IMG/VR virus record: IMGVR_UViG_3300042376_001976
Location: 1 to 31,687 of that record
Direction: 5' to 3' (one strand)
DNA from: a virus
DNA: 31,687 nt
In this document: positions 12,527-18,936 of the stretch, in pieces
Position numbering within the stretch: position 1 is the stretch's first letter
Layout of the letters: every line of letters starts with the position of its first letter
Notes under the pieces: model-generated
What the model saw: only the letters and a program-made list of their open reading frames with translations
What the model was told of the DNA's origin: nothing
Databases searched by the model: none
Program-made: the position numbers and the translations under genes

Positions 12527-12803
12527 TGGCGGCTTCGCGGAGGCCGCAGTGGAAGGGCTGGGCGCGGAACCACTCGAGCCAGGGGCGGCTGCCTTTGGAG
12601 CTCTGGCAGCGGAGGCAGCAGCTGACGAGGTTGTGGCGTTCGGTGGGGCCGCCGAGGGCTTTGGGGTGGACGTGATCGAGGGTGGGGGTGCGGCCTAGGG
12701 GCTCGTCGCAGTACCCGCACCGGTAGTCCCAGTGCAGGTGGATTTGGTCACGGAAGGAGCGGCGGGTGATCAGGTGGGTTTCCGCGATCAGGGCCCTGCG
12801 CAC
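12495..12803 (-). CDS. HNH endonuclease
   Basis: The 102-residue protein has a zinc-binding CGYC pair (near residues 29-32), the catalytic LDHVHPKALGG segment, then RHNLVSCCLRCQSSKGSRPWLEWF with the second Cys pair and the C-terminal Asn/His region. This is a compact, apparently complete HNH nuclease. It is leftward inside a rightward replication block and overlaps the previous gene's end by 32 bases, close to polA. This is typical of a free-standing homing endonuclease, though a packaging or restriction role is possible. Start GTG 12803. Confidence 0.88.
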   Translation of the reverse strand: MRRALIAETHLITRRSFRDQIHLHWDYRCGYCDEPLGRTPTLDHVHPKALGGPTERHNLVSCCLRCQSSKGSRPWLEWFRAQPFHCGLREAAITRWLTASVP

Positions 12804-12912
12804 GCTGGTTTTTCAGTCCTGGCCACAGGCTAGGGAGGGCCTACGGCTCCGCGAACTACTTGACGAGGTGGGCGCTGGAAGGCATACTTACTCACGTAGC
12901 TCAGAGGGCTCT
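12804..12912. promoter_or_regulatory. Gap with dispersed motif copy before the polA unit
   Basis: It holds a motif relative around 12884-12904 that shares the 11-mer TTACTCACGTA (12889-12899) with the tandem repeat unit at 9626. It runs into the AGAGGG Shine-Dalgarno-like string before ATG 12913. It points rightward, toward the polA unit. Confidence 0.45.
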
Positions 12913-13197
12913 ATGGGTTCATGCGTAGGTAATTGCGGGTCGAGGCCCGTGACGTGGAATCCCCTTAGGCAGGGGGATCTCCACTTCGTGGAAGACATTG
13001 AGGCCGCGTGGCGGTTGTGGGGCGACCGGCGAGATGAGATCCGCCAGTACCTGCTTGCTCGGTACGGCAGGAGTGTCAGTGCTGATCTATTGGTGTTGAT
13101 CCTGCAGGACTGCGAGTATCTGACGTCGATGCACGACGAAACCTTTTTCGGCGAGATGCTACGCAACGGCGTTACGTGCGGGCTGGAGGCGGAATGA
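12913..13197 (+). CDS. Small hypothetical protein coupled to polA
   Basis: The protein has 94 residues. The region HFVEDIEAAWRLWGDRRDEIRQYLLARYG and the following SADLLVLILQDCEYLTSMHDETFFGEML are helical; no family is recognised. ATG 12913 has an AGAGGG string four bases upstream; an internal GTG near 12989 is an alternative. Its stop overlaps the polA ATG (ATGA), and its last codons supply the polA Shine-Dalgarno, so the two are co-translated. Confidence 0.6.
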   Translation: MGSCVGNCGSRPVTWNPLRQGDLHFVEDIEAAWRLWGDRRDEIRQYLLARYGRSVSADLLVLILQDCEYLTSMHDETFFGEMLRNGVTCGLEAE

Positions 13198-15053
13198 CTG
13201 CGCTGCTCACGACGAAGGAGCTCGAGCGGAAGTTCGAGCGGTTGGGGAAGGCGTTCTGCTTTGACACGGAGACGGCGATGGCGCCGGATTCGTTTAAGGG
13301 GTGGAACTATGTGCGCTTGCTGCAGTTCTGCAAGGGCGACGAGTTCGAGTTCTACTGCGACACCCTCGAGATGGGTGAGGCGGAGCGCGAGCTGGTCGGT
13401 GAGATGCTGCAGCGCTCGGACATCGAGGTGACTGGGCAGAACCTGGCGTTCGACTACCGCGTGATGCTCGGGTGTGGGATCTATCTCGGTGGGAAGCCGT
13501 CGGTGGCGCATGTGCCGACGTTTTACGACACGATGCTGGCGTCGCAGATCGTCTACAACGGGCGGGCCAACATCAAATGCAACCTCGCTGCCATCGTGAA
13601 GCGCGAGTGTGCTCACGTCTTGGATAAGACGCTGCAGACCAACAACTGGATGGAGGCGAAGCTCACCGACGAAGAGATCGCCTACGCCATGGATGACGTG
13701 CGCTGGACGATCAAGGCCGGTCGGGTCCTGCACAAGAAGCTGAAGGCGCAGGAGCTCTGGAATGTGTATCGCCTCGAGTGTGCGCTGATTCCGGCGACGG
13801 TGGAGATGGAGGCGACGGGAATGCGCCTCGATCCCAACGCCATTGGGGAGACTCTCGAGATCTACGAGAGGGAGGTGGAACAATGCCGGGCCTGTTTCCT
13901 GGAGACGCTGGATGGGCGGCTGCAGGACGATGGGTTGGACGGGCTGCCGAGGGAAGAGGACGGGCAGTTCAATACGAGGATCAAGGACAGTGGCTCGATT
14001 CGCCTGGGCACTAAGAAGTACGCGGGCTTCAATCTGAACTCAGCCCAGCAGGTGCTCAAATACTTCAACTCGTTGGGTATTGAGCCGGTTGATGATGCCG
14101 GTAAGGGGTCGCTGGATAAGAAGGTGCTGGCTCGTTTTCAGAGTGACGAGTTGGTGCGGATGTACCGCAGCTACAAGAACGTGGAGAAGCGTTATGGGAT
14201 GGCGCAGAAGCTGACCGAGCACGCGGACCCAGATCACCGCATCCGTGCTCGGTTTATGCCGCTGGGTACAGGTACGGGTCGCTGGTCGTCGAGTAGTCCG
14301 AATCTGCAAAATATTCCTAGGGATCCTGCGTTTCGTTGTGCGTTTAGAGCGCCCGAGGGATCTGTTTTTGTGGAGGTGGATTTCTCCGCGATGGAGTTGA
14401 GGATTGCGGCTGCTTTGGCAGGTGAGCAGAAGATGCTCGACGCGTTCAATAGCGGTAAAGACGTTCACACCGTTACGGCGTCGTTGATGTATGGAGTGGA
14501 TGAAACCAACGTGACTAAGTCGCATCGGCAGGCAGCTAAGTCGGCGAACTTCGGTTTGCTGTATGGGTCACATCACCGTGGGTTGTGCAACTACTTCGCG
14601 ACTGTTGGGGTCTTCATCTCGATGAAGGAAGCTGCCAACTTCTATGACTTGTGGCACGCGGCGTACCCGGCATTTAAGAAGTGGCACGAGAAGTGCGAGG
14701 GGCGGGCTGTAGCTGGGGATGACGTGAGGACGGTGATTGGTCGTCGTCGTTATTTGGCCGAGAAGGACAACAAGGTGACGACGCAGGCCAACAATGTTGT
14801 GCAGGGGACGGGGGCTGATATTGCGAAGGCTGCGCTAATTGAGATTCACCGGAGGCTGGGGAGGTACGAGGGGGCCAAGTTGGTGGCCACGGTGCATGAC
14901 TCTTTCCTGGTGGAGTGCAGACCGCAGGACGCCGAGGAGATCAAGTCGATGATGCTCGCGGAGATGGAGGATGCGGGGCGCTCGATCCTTGGAGACAAGG
15001 TGAGGCTCACAGGTGAGGGTGGTTTTGGTCCGTCGTGGGGTGAGTGCAAATGA
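13194..15053 (+). CDS. polA: DNA polymerase I family (family A) replicative polymerase
   Basis: The 619-residue protein has a proofreading exonuclease domain and a polymerase domain, without the 5' nuclease. Exonuclease motifs are FCFDTET (Asp24/Glu26), TGQNLAFDYRVM and YAMDDVRW. Polymerase motifs are A, VEVDFSAMELRIAAALA (near 392-408); B, RQAAKSANFGLLYG (near 444-457); and C, ATVHDSFLVE (near 563-572). Motif C has Ser where Glu is common after His-Asp. The residue matching E. coli Phe762 is Phe. Start ATG 13194 has GGAGGCGG just upstream; a GTG at 13176 is less likely. It overlaps genes on both sides by ATGA, so it sits in a tight operon. Confidence 0.96.
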   Translation: MTALLTTKELERKFERLGKAFCFDTETAMAPDSFKGWNYVRLLQFCKGDEFEFYCDTLEMGEAERELVGEMLQRSDIEVTGQNLAFDYRVMLGCGIYLGGKPSVAHVPTFYDTMLASQIVYNGRANIKCNLAAIVKRECAHVLDKTLQTNNWMEAKLTDEEIAYAMDDVRWTIKAGRVLHKKLKAQELWNVYRLECALIPATVEMEATGMRLDPNAIGETLEIYEREVEQCRACFLETLDGRLQDDGLDGLPREEDGQFNTRIKDSGSIRLGTKKYAGFNLNSAQQVLKYFNSLGIEPVDDAGKGSLDKKVLARFQSDELVRMYRSYKNVEKRYGMAQKLTEHADPDHRIRARFMPLGTGTGRWSSSSPNLQNIPRDPAFRCAFRAPEGSVFVEVDFSAMELRIAAALAGEQKMLDAFNSGKDVHTVTASLMYGVDETNVTKSHRQAAKSANFGLLYGSHHRGLCNYFATVGVFISMKEAANFYDLWHAAYPAFKKWHEKCEGRAVAGDDVRTVIGRRRYLAEKDNKVTTQANNVVQGTGADIAKAALIEIHRRLGRYEGAKLVATVHDSFLVECRPQDAEEIKSMMLAEMEDAGRSILGDKVRLTGEGGFGPSWGECK

Positions 15054-15307
15054 AACGGGCTGCGATGGACAACGCGGTGCTGCAGTGGCGGTTGCCGGAG
15101 CACGAGCAGGCGAATCTTGGGGAGGGGGTGTCGAGGCCGAAGCCGGGGCAGAAAACGAGGATGTATCGGATCGTGGTGCGGTTCACAACCGCGAAGCCGA
15201 TGACCGCGATCTTGCCGGCCGCAAGTAAGCGGGATGCGCTGAAATATGCGAAGAACCGCTGGCCGATGGCCGAGTGCGCGGTTGTAGGAGTCTTCGATGG
15301 CACCTAA
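15050..15307 (+). CDS. Small hypothetical protein after polA
   Basis: The 85-residue protein has an Arg/Pro-rich N-terminal part and a beta-alpha-like C-terminal part (RMYRIVVRFTTAKPMTAILP, then ASKRDALKYAKNRWPMAECAVVGVF). The second part looks like a small ferredoxin-like or KOW-type fold seen in many phage accessory proteins, but I cannot name it. It overlaps the polA stop (ATGA) and the next gene's start by 11 bases. Confidence 0.65.
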   Translation: MKRAAMDNAVLQWRLPEHEQANLGEGVSRPKPGQKTRMYRIVVRFTTAKPMTAILPAASKRDALKYAKNRWPMAECAVVGVFDGT

Positions 15308-15620
15308 AAACAGGCTTCGGCCGTCGGATGTGATCTACATCCTTCAATGTGAGGAGAGTGATGGGGTTGTGGCTCAGCGCTTGGGGGTTAGTCGCCAGGC
15401 GGTTAACCATGTGCGCTCGGGTAAGTCCTACCGCAGGGTGGCTCCGCAGTTGCCGAGGCGTGAGTGTGGTCACTATTCCGTCGACGGGGCGGTTTGCACT
15501 GACTGCAATTTCTGGGCAGGCTATGGGTGCTCGCTGGGATTTCCAGAGGCGATGAAAGACCTGCGTTTTGCACAGGAGTGTTCGATGCGGCTTGTGATGT
15601 CGGAGGAGGCGCATGACTGA
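15297..15620 (+). CDS. Helix-turn-helix protein with Cys-rich C-terminus
   Basis: The 107-residue protein has an N-terminal helix-turn-helix (SDVIYILQCEESDGVVAQRLGVSRQAVNHVRSG, about residues 10-42, with VSRQAVNHVRSGKSYRR as the recognition part). A Cys-rich segment, CGHYSVDGAVCTDCNFWAGYGC (near 57-78), may bind zinc. This suggests a small transcription regulator. It overlaps the genes before and after by a few bases. It is a further candidate reader of the dispersed motif. Confidence 0.7.
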   Translation: MAPKNRLRPSDVIYILQCEESDGVVAQRLGVSRQAVNHVRSGKSYRRVAPQLPRRECGHYSVDGAVCTDCNFWAGYGCSLGFPEAMKDLRFAQECSMRLVMSEEAHD

Positions 15621-15774
15621 GCTTCCTCCCGTTGAAACGGAGTCGTTGGAAGACGGCTGCGTTCGAGTGAAAGTTGGGGATCAGACGGGTGTGGTGAGTA
15701 GCTGGCACCTCGTAGAACCCAAAGCAAACCAACTGATGGCCGCTTGGCTGAAGGAGAGAGCCCAATGCTCATGA
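15613..15774 (+). CDS. Small hypothetical protein between HTH and dCTP deaminase genes
   Basis: The 53-residue protein starts MTELPPVETESLEDGCVRVK and has a helical C-terminus (PKANQLMAAWLKERAQCS). Support comes from a strong GGAGGAGG Shine-Dalgarno just before ATG 15613, the overlap with the upstream stop (15613-15620) and the 10-base overlap with the dCTP deaminase start, matching the packing of its neighbours. Its second half provides the deaminase ribosome-binding site (AAGGAGAG). Function unknown. Confidence 0.6.
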   Translation: MTELPPVETESLEDGCVRVKVGDQTGVVSSWHLVEPKANQLMAAWLKERAQCS

Positions 15775-16346
15775 ACGATGTCTGGATCAAGTCGAGGGGA
15801 CTGTCCGGGATGATCGAGCCGTTTGTGCCGGCGTTGGTGCGGACGACGAGTGGCGGCTCGGTGATCAGTTACGGCACAAGCTCGTATGGGTATGACCTGC
15901 GGCTGTCGCCTAAGCAGTTCTTGGTGTTTCGGCATGTGCCGGGAACGATCATGGACCCCAAATGCTTCAACGAGGACAACCTCGAGGAGGTTGAGTTGCG
16001 GCGGGATCAGCGAGGGGAGTTCTTCATCCTGCCGGCGCATTCGTATGGCCTTGGGGTGGCGATGGAGCGGCTGAATATGCCGTCGAACGTCACGGGGGTA
16101 GCGGTAGGTAAAAGCACTTACGCGAGGATGGGGATCATCGTCAACACCACGCCGGCGGAGGCGGGGTGGCAGGGGTATCTGACGCTGGAGTTCAGCAACA
16201 GCTCGGGGGCGGACTGCAGGTTGTACGCCAACGAGGGGATTTGTCAGTTGCTGTTCCTCGAGGGGGATCCGTGCGAGGTGTGCTACTCGACGCGGTCGGG
16301 GAAGTACCAGGGGCAACCTGAACGCGTTGTGACGGCTAGGGTGTGA
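15765..16346 (+). CDS. dcd: dCTP deaminase
   Basis: Converts dCTP to dUTP, feeding dUMP to ThyX. The 193-residue protein belongs to the trimeric dUTPase/dCTP deaminase superfamily: SYGYDLRLSP near residues 36-45; GKSTYARMGIIVN near 116-128 with the Ser and Arg active-site region; EAGWQGYLTLEFSNSS near 132-148, with Glu in TLEF as the expected catalytic Glu; and GICQLLFLEGD near 157-167. Start ATG 15765 has AAGGAGAGAG at 15751-15760; ATG 15771 is a second option. The bifunctional dCTP deaminase/dUTPase type cannot be excluded. It overlaps its neighbours by a few bases. Confidence 0.93.
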   Translation: MLMNDVWIKSRGLSGMIEPFVPALVRTTSGGSVISYGTSSYGYDLRLSPKQFLVFRHVPGTIMDPKCFNEDNLEEVELRRDQRGEFFILPAHSYGLGVAMERLNMPSNVTGVAVGKSTYARMGIIVNTTPAEAGWQGYLTLEFSNSSGADCRLYANEGICQLLFLEGDPCEVCYSTRSGKYQGQPERVVTARV

Positions 16347-16690
16347 GGCGGATGGTGCGGTCTGCTCTGGATGCGCGGTTGCTCAGGCAATGCGCGGACA
16401 TCTACTGGCAACGAGCGTTCAGTGAGCTGACGCTCGATGACCCGAGGCGCATGGGGGCTGTGGCCTTTTTTGTGCTGAAGGTTGTCCTGCCAATCCTTTC
16501 CAACTCTTCCGATTTCGAGGTCATGAAGAACCCGTGTGATCCCGTTGAGCAGCAGCAGCGGCAGGACTTCCTGGACTGGTTGTACGACTGCAGCAAGCGG
16601 TATGAAGAGGGGAATCACAGGTATACCGGGCTGTTTCAGGAGTACCTGCGGGCAGAAGCGGCACGGATGAACGAGGAGCCGGCGGTATGA
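16343..16690 (+). CDS. Hypothetical protein after dcd
   Basis: The 115-residue protein is largely helical, with a hydrophobic stretch VAFFVLKVVLPILSNSS near residues 40-56 and a polar C-terminus (PVEQQQRQDFLDWLYDCSKRYEEG). The GTG at 16343 overlaps the dcd stop (GTGA); ATG 16352 is an alternative. No family is recognised. It overlaps the next gene by ATGA. Confidence 0.65.
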   Translation: MRRMVRSALDARLLRQCADIYWQRAFSELTLDDPRRMGAVAFFVLKVVLPILSNSSDFEVMKNPCDPVEQQQRQDFLDWLYDCSKRYEEGNHRYTGLFQEYLRAEAARMNEEPAV

Positions 16691-16983
16691 GCGGCACCGA
16701 TCTAAACAGCACCCTCAAGCATCGGGGGGAGCGCTATGGCGACTTCGTCGGACATGCGACGGTGACGATGCGTCTGAAACGTGTCGTGGGTGATGAGTTG
16801 GCCGTTCGGGGCAAGACGCTCGCTGATGACCAACAGGAGGCACTCGACATGGTTTTCCACAAAATCGGGCGAATCATTAACGGCGACGCGGACTACGACG
16901 ACAGTTGGCATGACATCGCTGGGTACGCGCAGCTGGTGGCTGAGCGCCTTCGGCGTGATTCCGCGTCCCAGCGAGCTGAATAG
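16687..16983 (+). CDS. Conserved phage protein, DUF6378-like
   Basis: The 98-residue protein with RGERYGDFVGHATVTMRLKRVV, then LADDQQEALDMVFHKIGRIINGDADYDDSWHDIAGYAQLVAERL. The order RYGDF-H, DQ-EAL-M-HKI-RI-NGD and DSWHDIAGYA matches a common phage family that I know as DUF6378, function unknown. The paired His/Asp residues recall all-alpha pyrophosphohydrolases, which would fit the nucleotide-metabolism context, but that is inference. GAGGAG lies eight bases before ATG 16687. Confidence 0.8.
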   Translation: MSGTDLNSTLKHRGERYGDFVGHATVTMRLKRVVGDELAVRGKTLADDQQEALDMVFHKIGRIINGDADYDDSWHDIAGYAQLVAERLRRDSASQRAE

Positions 16984-16994
16984 GATGGACCTAC

Positions 16995-17189
16995 GTGACG
17001 GCGTCGGGTCGGATGGACGAGGGCAGCGTCTTGCGGTCGGTGGTGATGCGGCGATTGCAGATGGCCATGTCCATGGCGACGGCTGGGGAGCTCGACAGGG
17101 CGGCCAGGTTCCTGGAGTTTGCGAGGCAGGTCAGGTACGGGAAGAAGCGGCAGCGACAGGGATGGCGGGGTCGCAGGGAAAAGGGCTAG
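16995..17189 (+). CDS. Small basic hypothetical protein
   Basis: The protein has up to 64 residues. The helical core LRSVVMRRLQMAMSMATAGELDRAARFLEFARQVRYG is followed by a very basic tail (KKRQRQGWRGRREKG). GTG 16995 is the longest start and ATG 17013 the safer one. It lies 11 bases after the previous stop and appears to end the replication block. No family is recognised. Confidence 0.5.
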   Translation: MTASGRMDEGSVLRSVVMRRLQMAMSMATAGELDRAARFLEFARQVRYGKKRQRQGWRGRREKG

Positions 17190-17197
17190 CAGTCGCT

Positions 17198-17236
17198 GAT
17201 ATGCAATATCTGCATTTAGGTGGCCGATCTAATCGG
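17198..17236. repeat. Cluster of small palindromes
   Basis: GATATGCAATATC (17198-17210) overlaps the dyad ATGCA-x5-TGCAT (17201-17215), and CCGATCTAATCGG (17224-17236) follows. They occupy the gap between the replication block and the small gene convergent with the serine recombinase. They could be operators or part of a recombination site. Confidence 0.4.
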
Positions 17237-17251
17237 GGAGGTGTATCGTCT

Positions 17252-17521
17252 ATGCCACCTCTTGGACCTAAAGAAAATCGGAAGGTCATGGATGAGGGAT
17301 ACGAGCTGCTAATTGAGCTTGCGAACCGATATCTCAAAAACGAAGGACCACCTGCTCAACCTCCTGCTTGGTTACAACCACCCGCTCCACAAAGCGGTGA
17401 TATAGCTCTGTCAACTCCTCGTAGGAGGCGTGTTCGTAGAGGCGCGGATCGCGTAGTGCTACCAGGAGCTCGGTCGGGACAGAGGGCACTTGCGATAAAG
17501 ACTCCAGGCGTTGCTGTTTAG
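17252..17521 (+). CDS. Small protein overlapping the serine recombinase convergently
   Basis: The protein has 89 residues. The first 30 (MPPLGPKENRKVMDEGYELL, then a helix) look like real protein, and the rest is Pro/Arg-rich and is antisense to the recombinase end for 188 bases. The main support is an excellent Shine-Dalgarno, GGGGAGGTG (17235-17243), eight bases before the ATG. Either it is a genuine overlapping gene, or a rightward gene whose original 3' end was replaced when the recombinase module arrived. Confidence 0.45.
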   Translation: MPPLGPKENRKVMDEGYELLIELANRYLKNEGPPAQPPAWLQPPAPQSGDIALSTPRRRRVRRGADRVVLPGARSGQRALAIKTPGVAV

Positions 17522-18644
17522 CCGCGATTGCGTCTTCAAGGTCAGGGTCGCCGAGGGCTTGGAGAGTGGCGATGGAGGCGCGGAGCTCGGCTACCTCCGG
17601 GCTGTCCTGGATTGGGGCGTTGGTTGCGAGGGAGTCGGCGTGCGCAGCGAGGGTGTGGGCGATCGCGCCGGCGATGAGGGATTCGTGGGTGCTCTTGTAC
17701 TGCTGCTCGCAGCCGCGGGTTCGGCACATCACCGAAGGGATCGTGCGGGAACCGGCGTAGCTCATGGCTTTGCCGCAGCTGCCGCAACGACAAAGGCTGG
17801 TTAAGAGCCGCTGCTTGCTTTTACTGTGTCGTCCCCACATACGTCGGTTGGCATCAAGTTGACGCTCGATGGCCGCGAATTCTGTGTGCGATATAAGGGC
17901 AGCGTGGGTATTCCAGGCAATATCTACAAACACGTGGTTCTTCTGTTGGCCGTAGCCGAGGCCACCGCGAAGTACGGGGTTCAATAGCCATGCCTTGACG
18001 GCACGGCAGCTGTGGAGCGGGATGTCGCCCCGTCCTTCTGATGCCCAGACGTCGAGGGCGGTGTTCATGCGCCAGTCCCGCGCTGCCAAAATGCGCAGAA
18101 ATTGCTGCGCGCGCTCCCACTCGAGGGGGTGGGGTTCGAGGGCGGTGCGGTCGTCGTTGATGCGGTAGCCCCATGGGGCTTTGCCGCGACAGGGCATTCG
18201 GCGCTTTCGGCGCTCGGCGAGGCCGGAGCGGATGCGCTGGGAGAGCATTCGACTCTCCATCTCGGCCATGGTGGTCATGATCCGGCTCATGACGAAGCCG
18301 GTGGGGGTCACGCTCTCGATGGTGCCGCCGTCGAGGGCGGTGATGACGACGCCCTTGCGCGCCGCGAAGGCGATGGCGGCGTCGGTGTCGGCGGCGTCAC
18401 GACCAAGGCGGTCAACTCGAGTGATGACGACCTCACGGGCACGGCCGGTCGCGATCAGCTCGAGGAGCTGCTGGTAGCCGTCGCGGTCAGTGGCGCGCCC
18501 GGACTGGATGTCCTGCAAGACCAGATCGACGCCGGCAGCTTCGATGCGGGCGCGCTGGTTTTCGAGTGCTGCGAGCTGTTCTCCGCTGGCGGTGGACACG
18601 CGCACGTAGCCAACACGCTGCTGCTGCCTCGCGGGTTGCGACAC
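17334..18644 (-). CDS. Serine site-specific recombinase
   Basis: Cuts and rejoins DNA through a 5'-phosphoserine link. The 436-residue protein has a resolvase domain (residues 10-150) with VGYVRVS, the catalytic Ser17, and the ITRVDRLGRDAAD active-site segment (74-86). A recombinase domain follows (PWGYRINDD to about 270), then a zinc ribbon (C287, C290 and C307, C312) and a C-terminal helical part. This is the large-serine-recombinase order, at the short end of the size range. Start GTG 18644 has GGGGAG six bases upstream. It could be a second integrase, an excision recombinase or a DNA inversion enzyme. A dispersed motif copy (18700-18717) lies upstream. Confidence 0.93.
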   Translation of the reverse strand: MSQPARQQQRVGYVRVSTASGEQLAALENQRARIEAAGVDLVLQDIQSGRATDRDGYQQLLELIATGRAREVVITRVDRLGRDAADTDAAIAFAARKGVVITALDGGTIESVTPTGFVMSRIMTTMAEMESRMLSQRIRSGLAERRKRRMPCRGKAPWGYRINDDRTALEPHPLEWERAQQFLRILAARDWRMNTALDVWASEGRGDIPLHSCRAVKAWLLNPVLRGGLGYGQQKNHVFVDIAWNTHAALISHTEFAAIERQLDANRRMWGRHSKSKQRLLTSLCRCGSCGKAMSYAGSRTIPSVMCRTRGCEQQYKSTHESLIAGAIAHTLAAHADSLATNAPIQDSPEVAELRASIATLQALGDPDLEDAIAAKQQRLESLSQVPSVPTELLVALRDPRLYEHASYEELTELYHRFVERVVVTKQEVEQVVLRF

Positions 18645-18699
18645 AGAAGACTCCCCAAATTTGCGACGAGGGGCTTGCAGTCCCTGTATTGACCTGATT

Positions 18700-18717
18700 A
18701 TCTAGCTAGGTAACTGC
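18700..18717 (-). promoter_or_regulatory. Dispersed intergenic motif, serine recombinase copy
   Basis: On the minus strand it reads GCAGTTACCTAGCTAGAT, 14 of 18 matches to the 12203 copy. It lies about 55 bases upstream of the recombinase GTG and in its direction. It also sits between the recombinase and the divergent gene at 18730, so it could control both. Confidence 0.45.
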
Positions 18718-18729
18718 ACACACCCTGCA

Positions 18730-18933
18730 ATGCAGCGGAATTGCTTCAGGATCACGGCCATCGTCGAAGAGCTGGTTGAGGTCACCGAGGACCTCCTCTC
18801 GGCGATCCATCACTACGGGGACAACGTCGAGGACAACGAGGTGACAAGGACCATGGCGACGGCTTGGCTGAACAGCCTCAAAGCACTGAGGGACCTTGTG
18901 CGGGGCGCGATAGCGCGTCACCAGAATGGGTAA
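18730..18933 (+). CDS. Small hypothetical protein before the lysin
   Basis: The 67-residue protein is helical and acidic (MQRNCFRITAIVEELVEVTE, then LLSAIHHYGDNVEDNEVTRTMATAWLNSLKALRDLVRGAIARH). Its ATG lies inside the palindrome CTGCAATGCAG (18725-18735) and has no Shine-Dalgarno. It ends three bases before the lysin GTG, suggesting co-translation. No family is recognised. Confidence 0.55.
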   Translation: MQRNCFRITAIVEELVEVTEDLLSAIHHYGDNVEDNEVTRTMATAWLNSLKALRDLVRGAIARHQNG

Positions 18934-18936
18934 GAC

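Noticed and set aside
12891-12975. tRNA-like string (ACG-TAGCTCAG near 12895 and GCGGGTCGAGGCCCGT near 12937)
   Set aside because: The D-arm lacks its pairing GAGC, the T-stem is only about 4 bp with a wrong loop, and the acceptor ends do not pair or end in CCA. The TAGCTCAG part is a copy of the dispersed motif.
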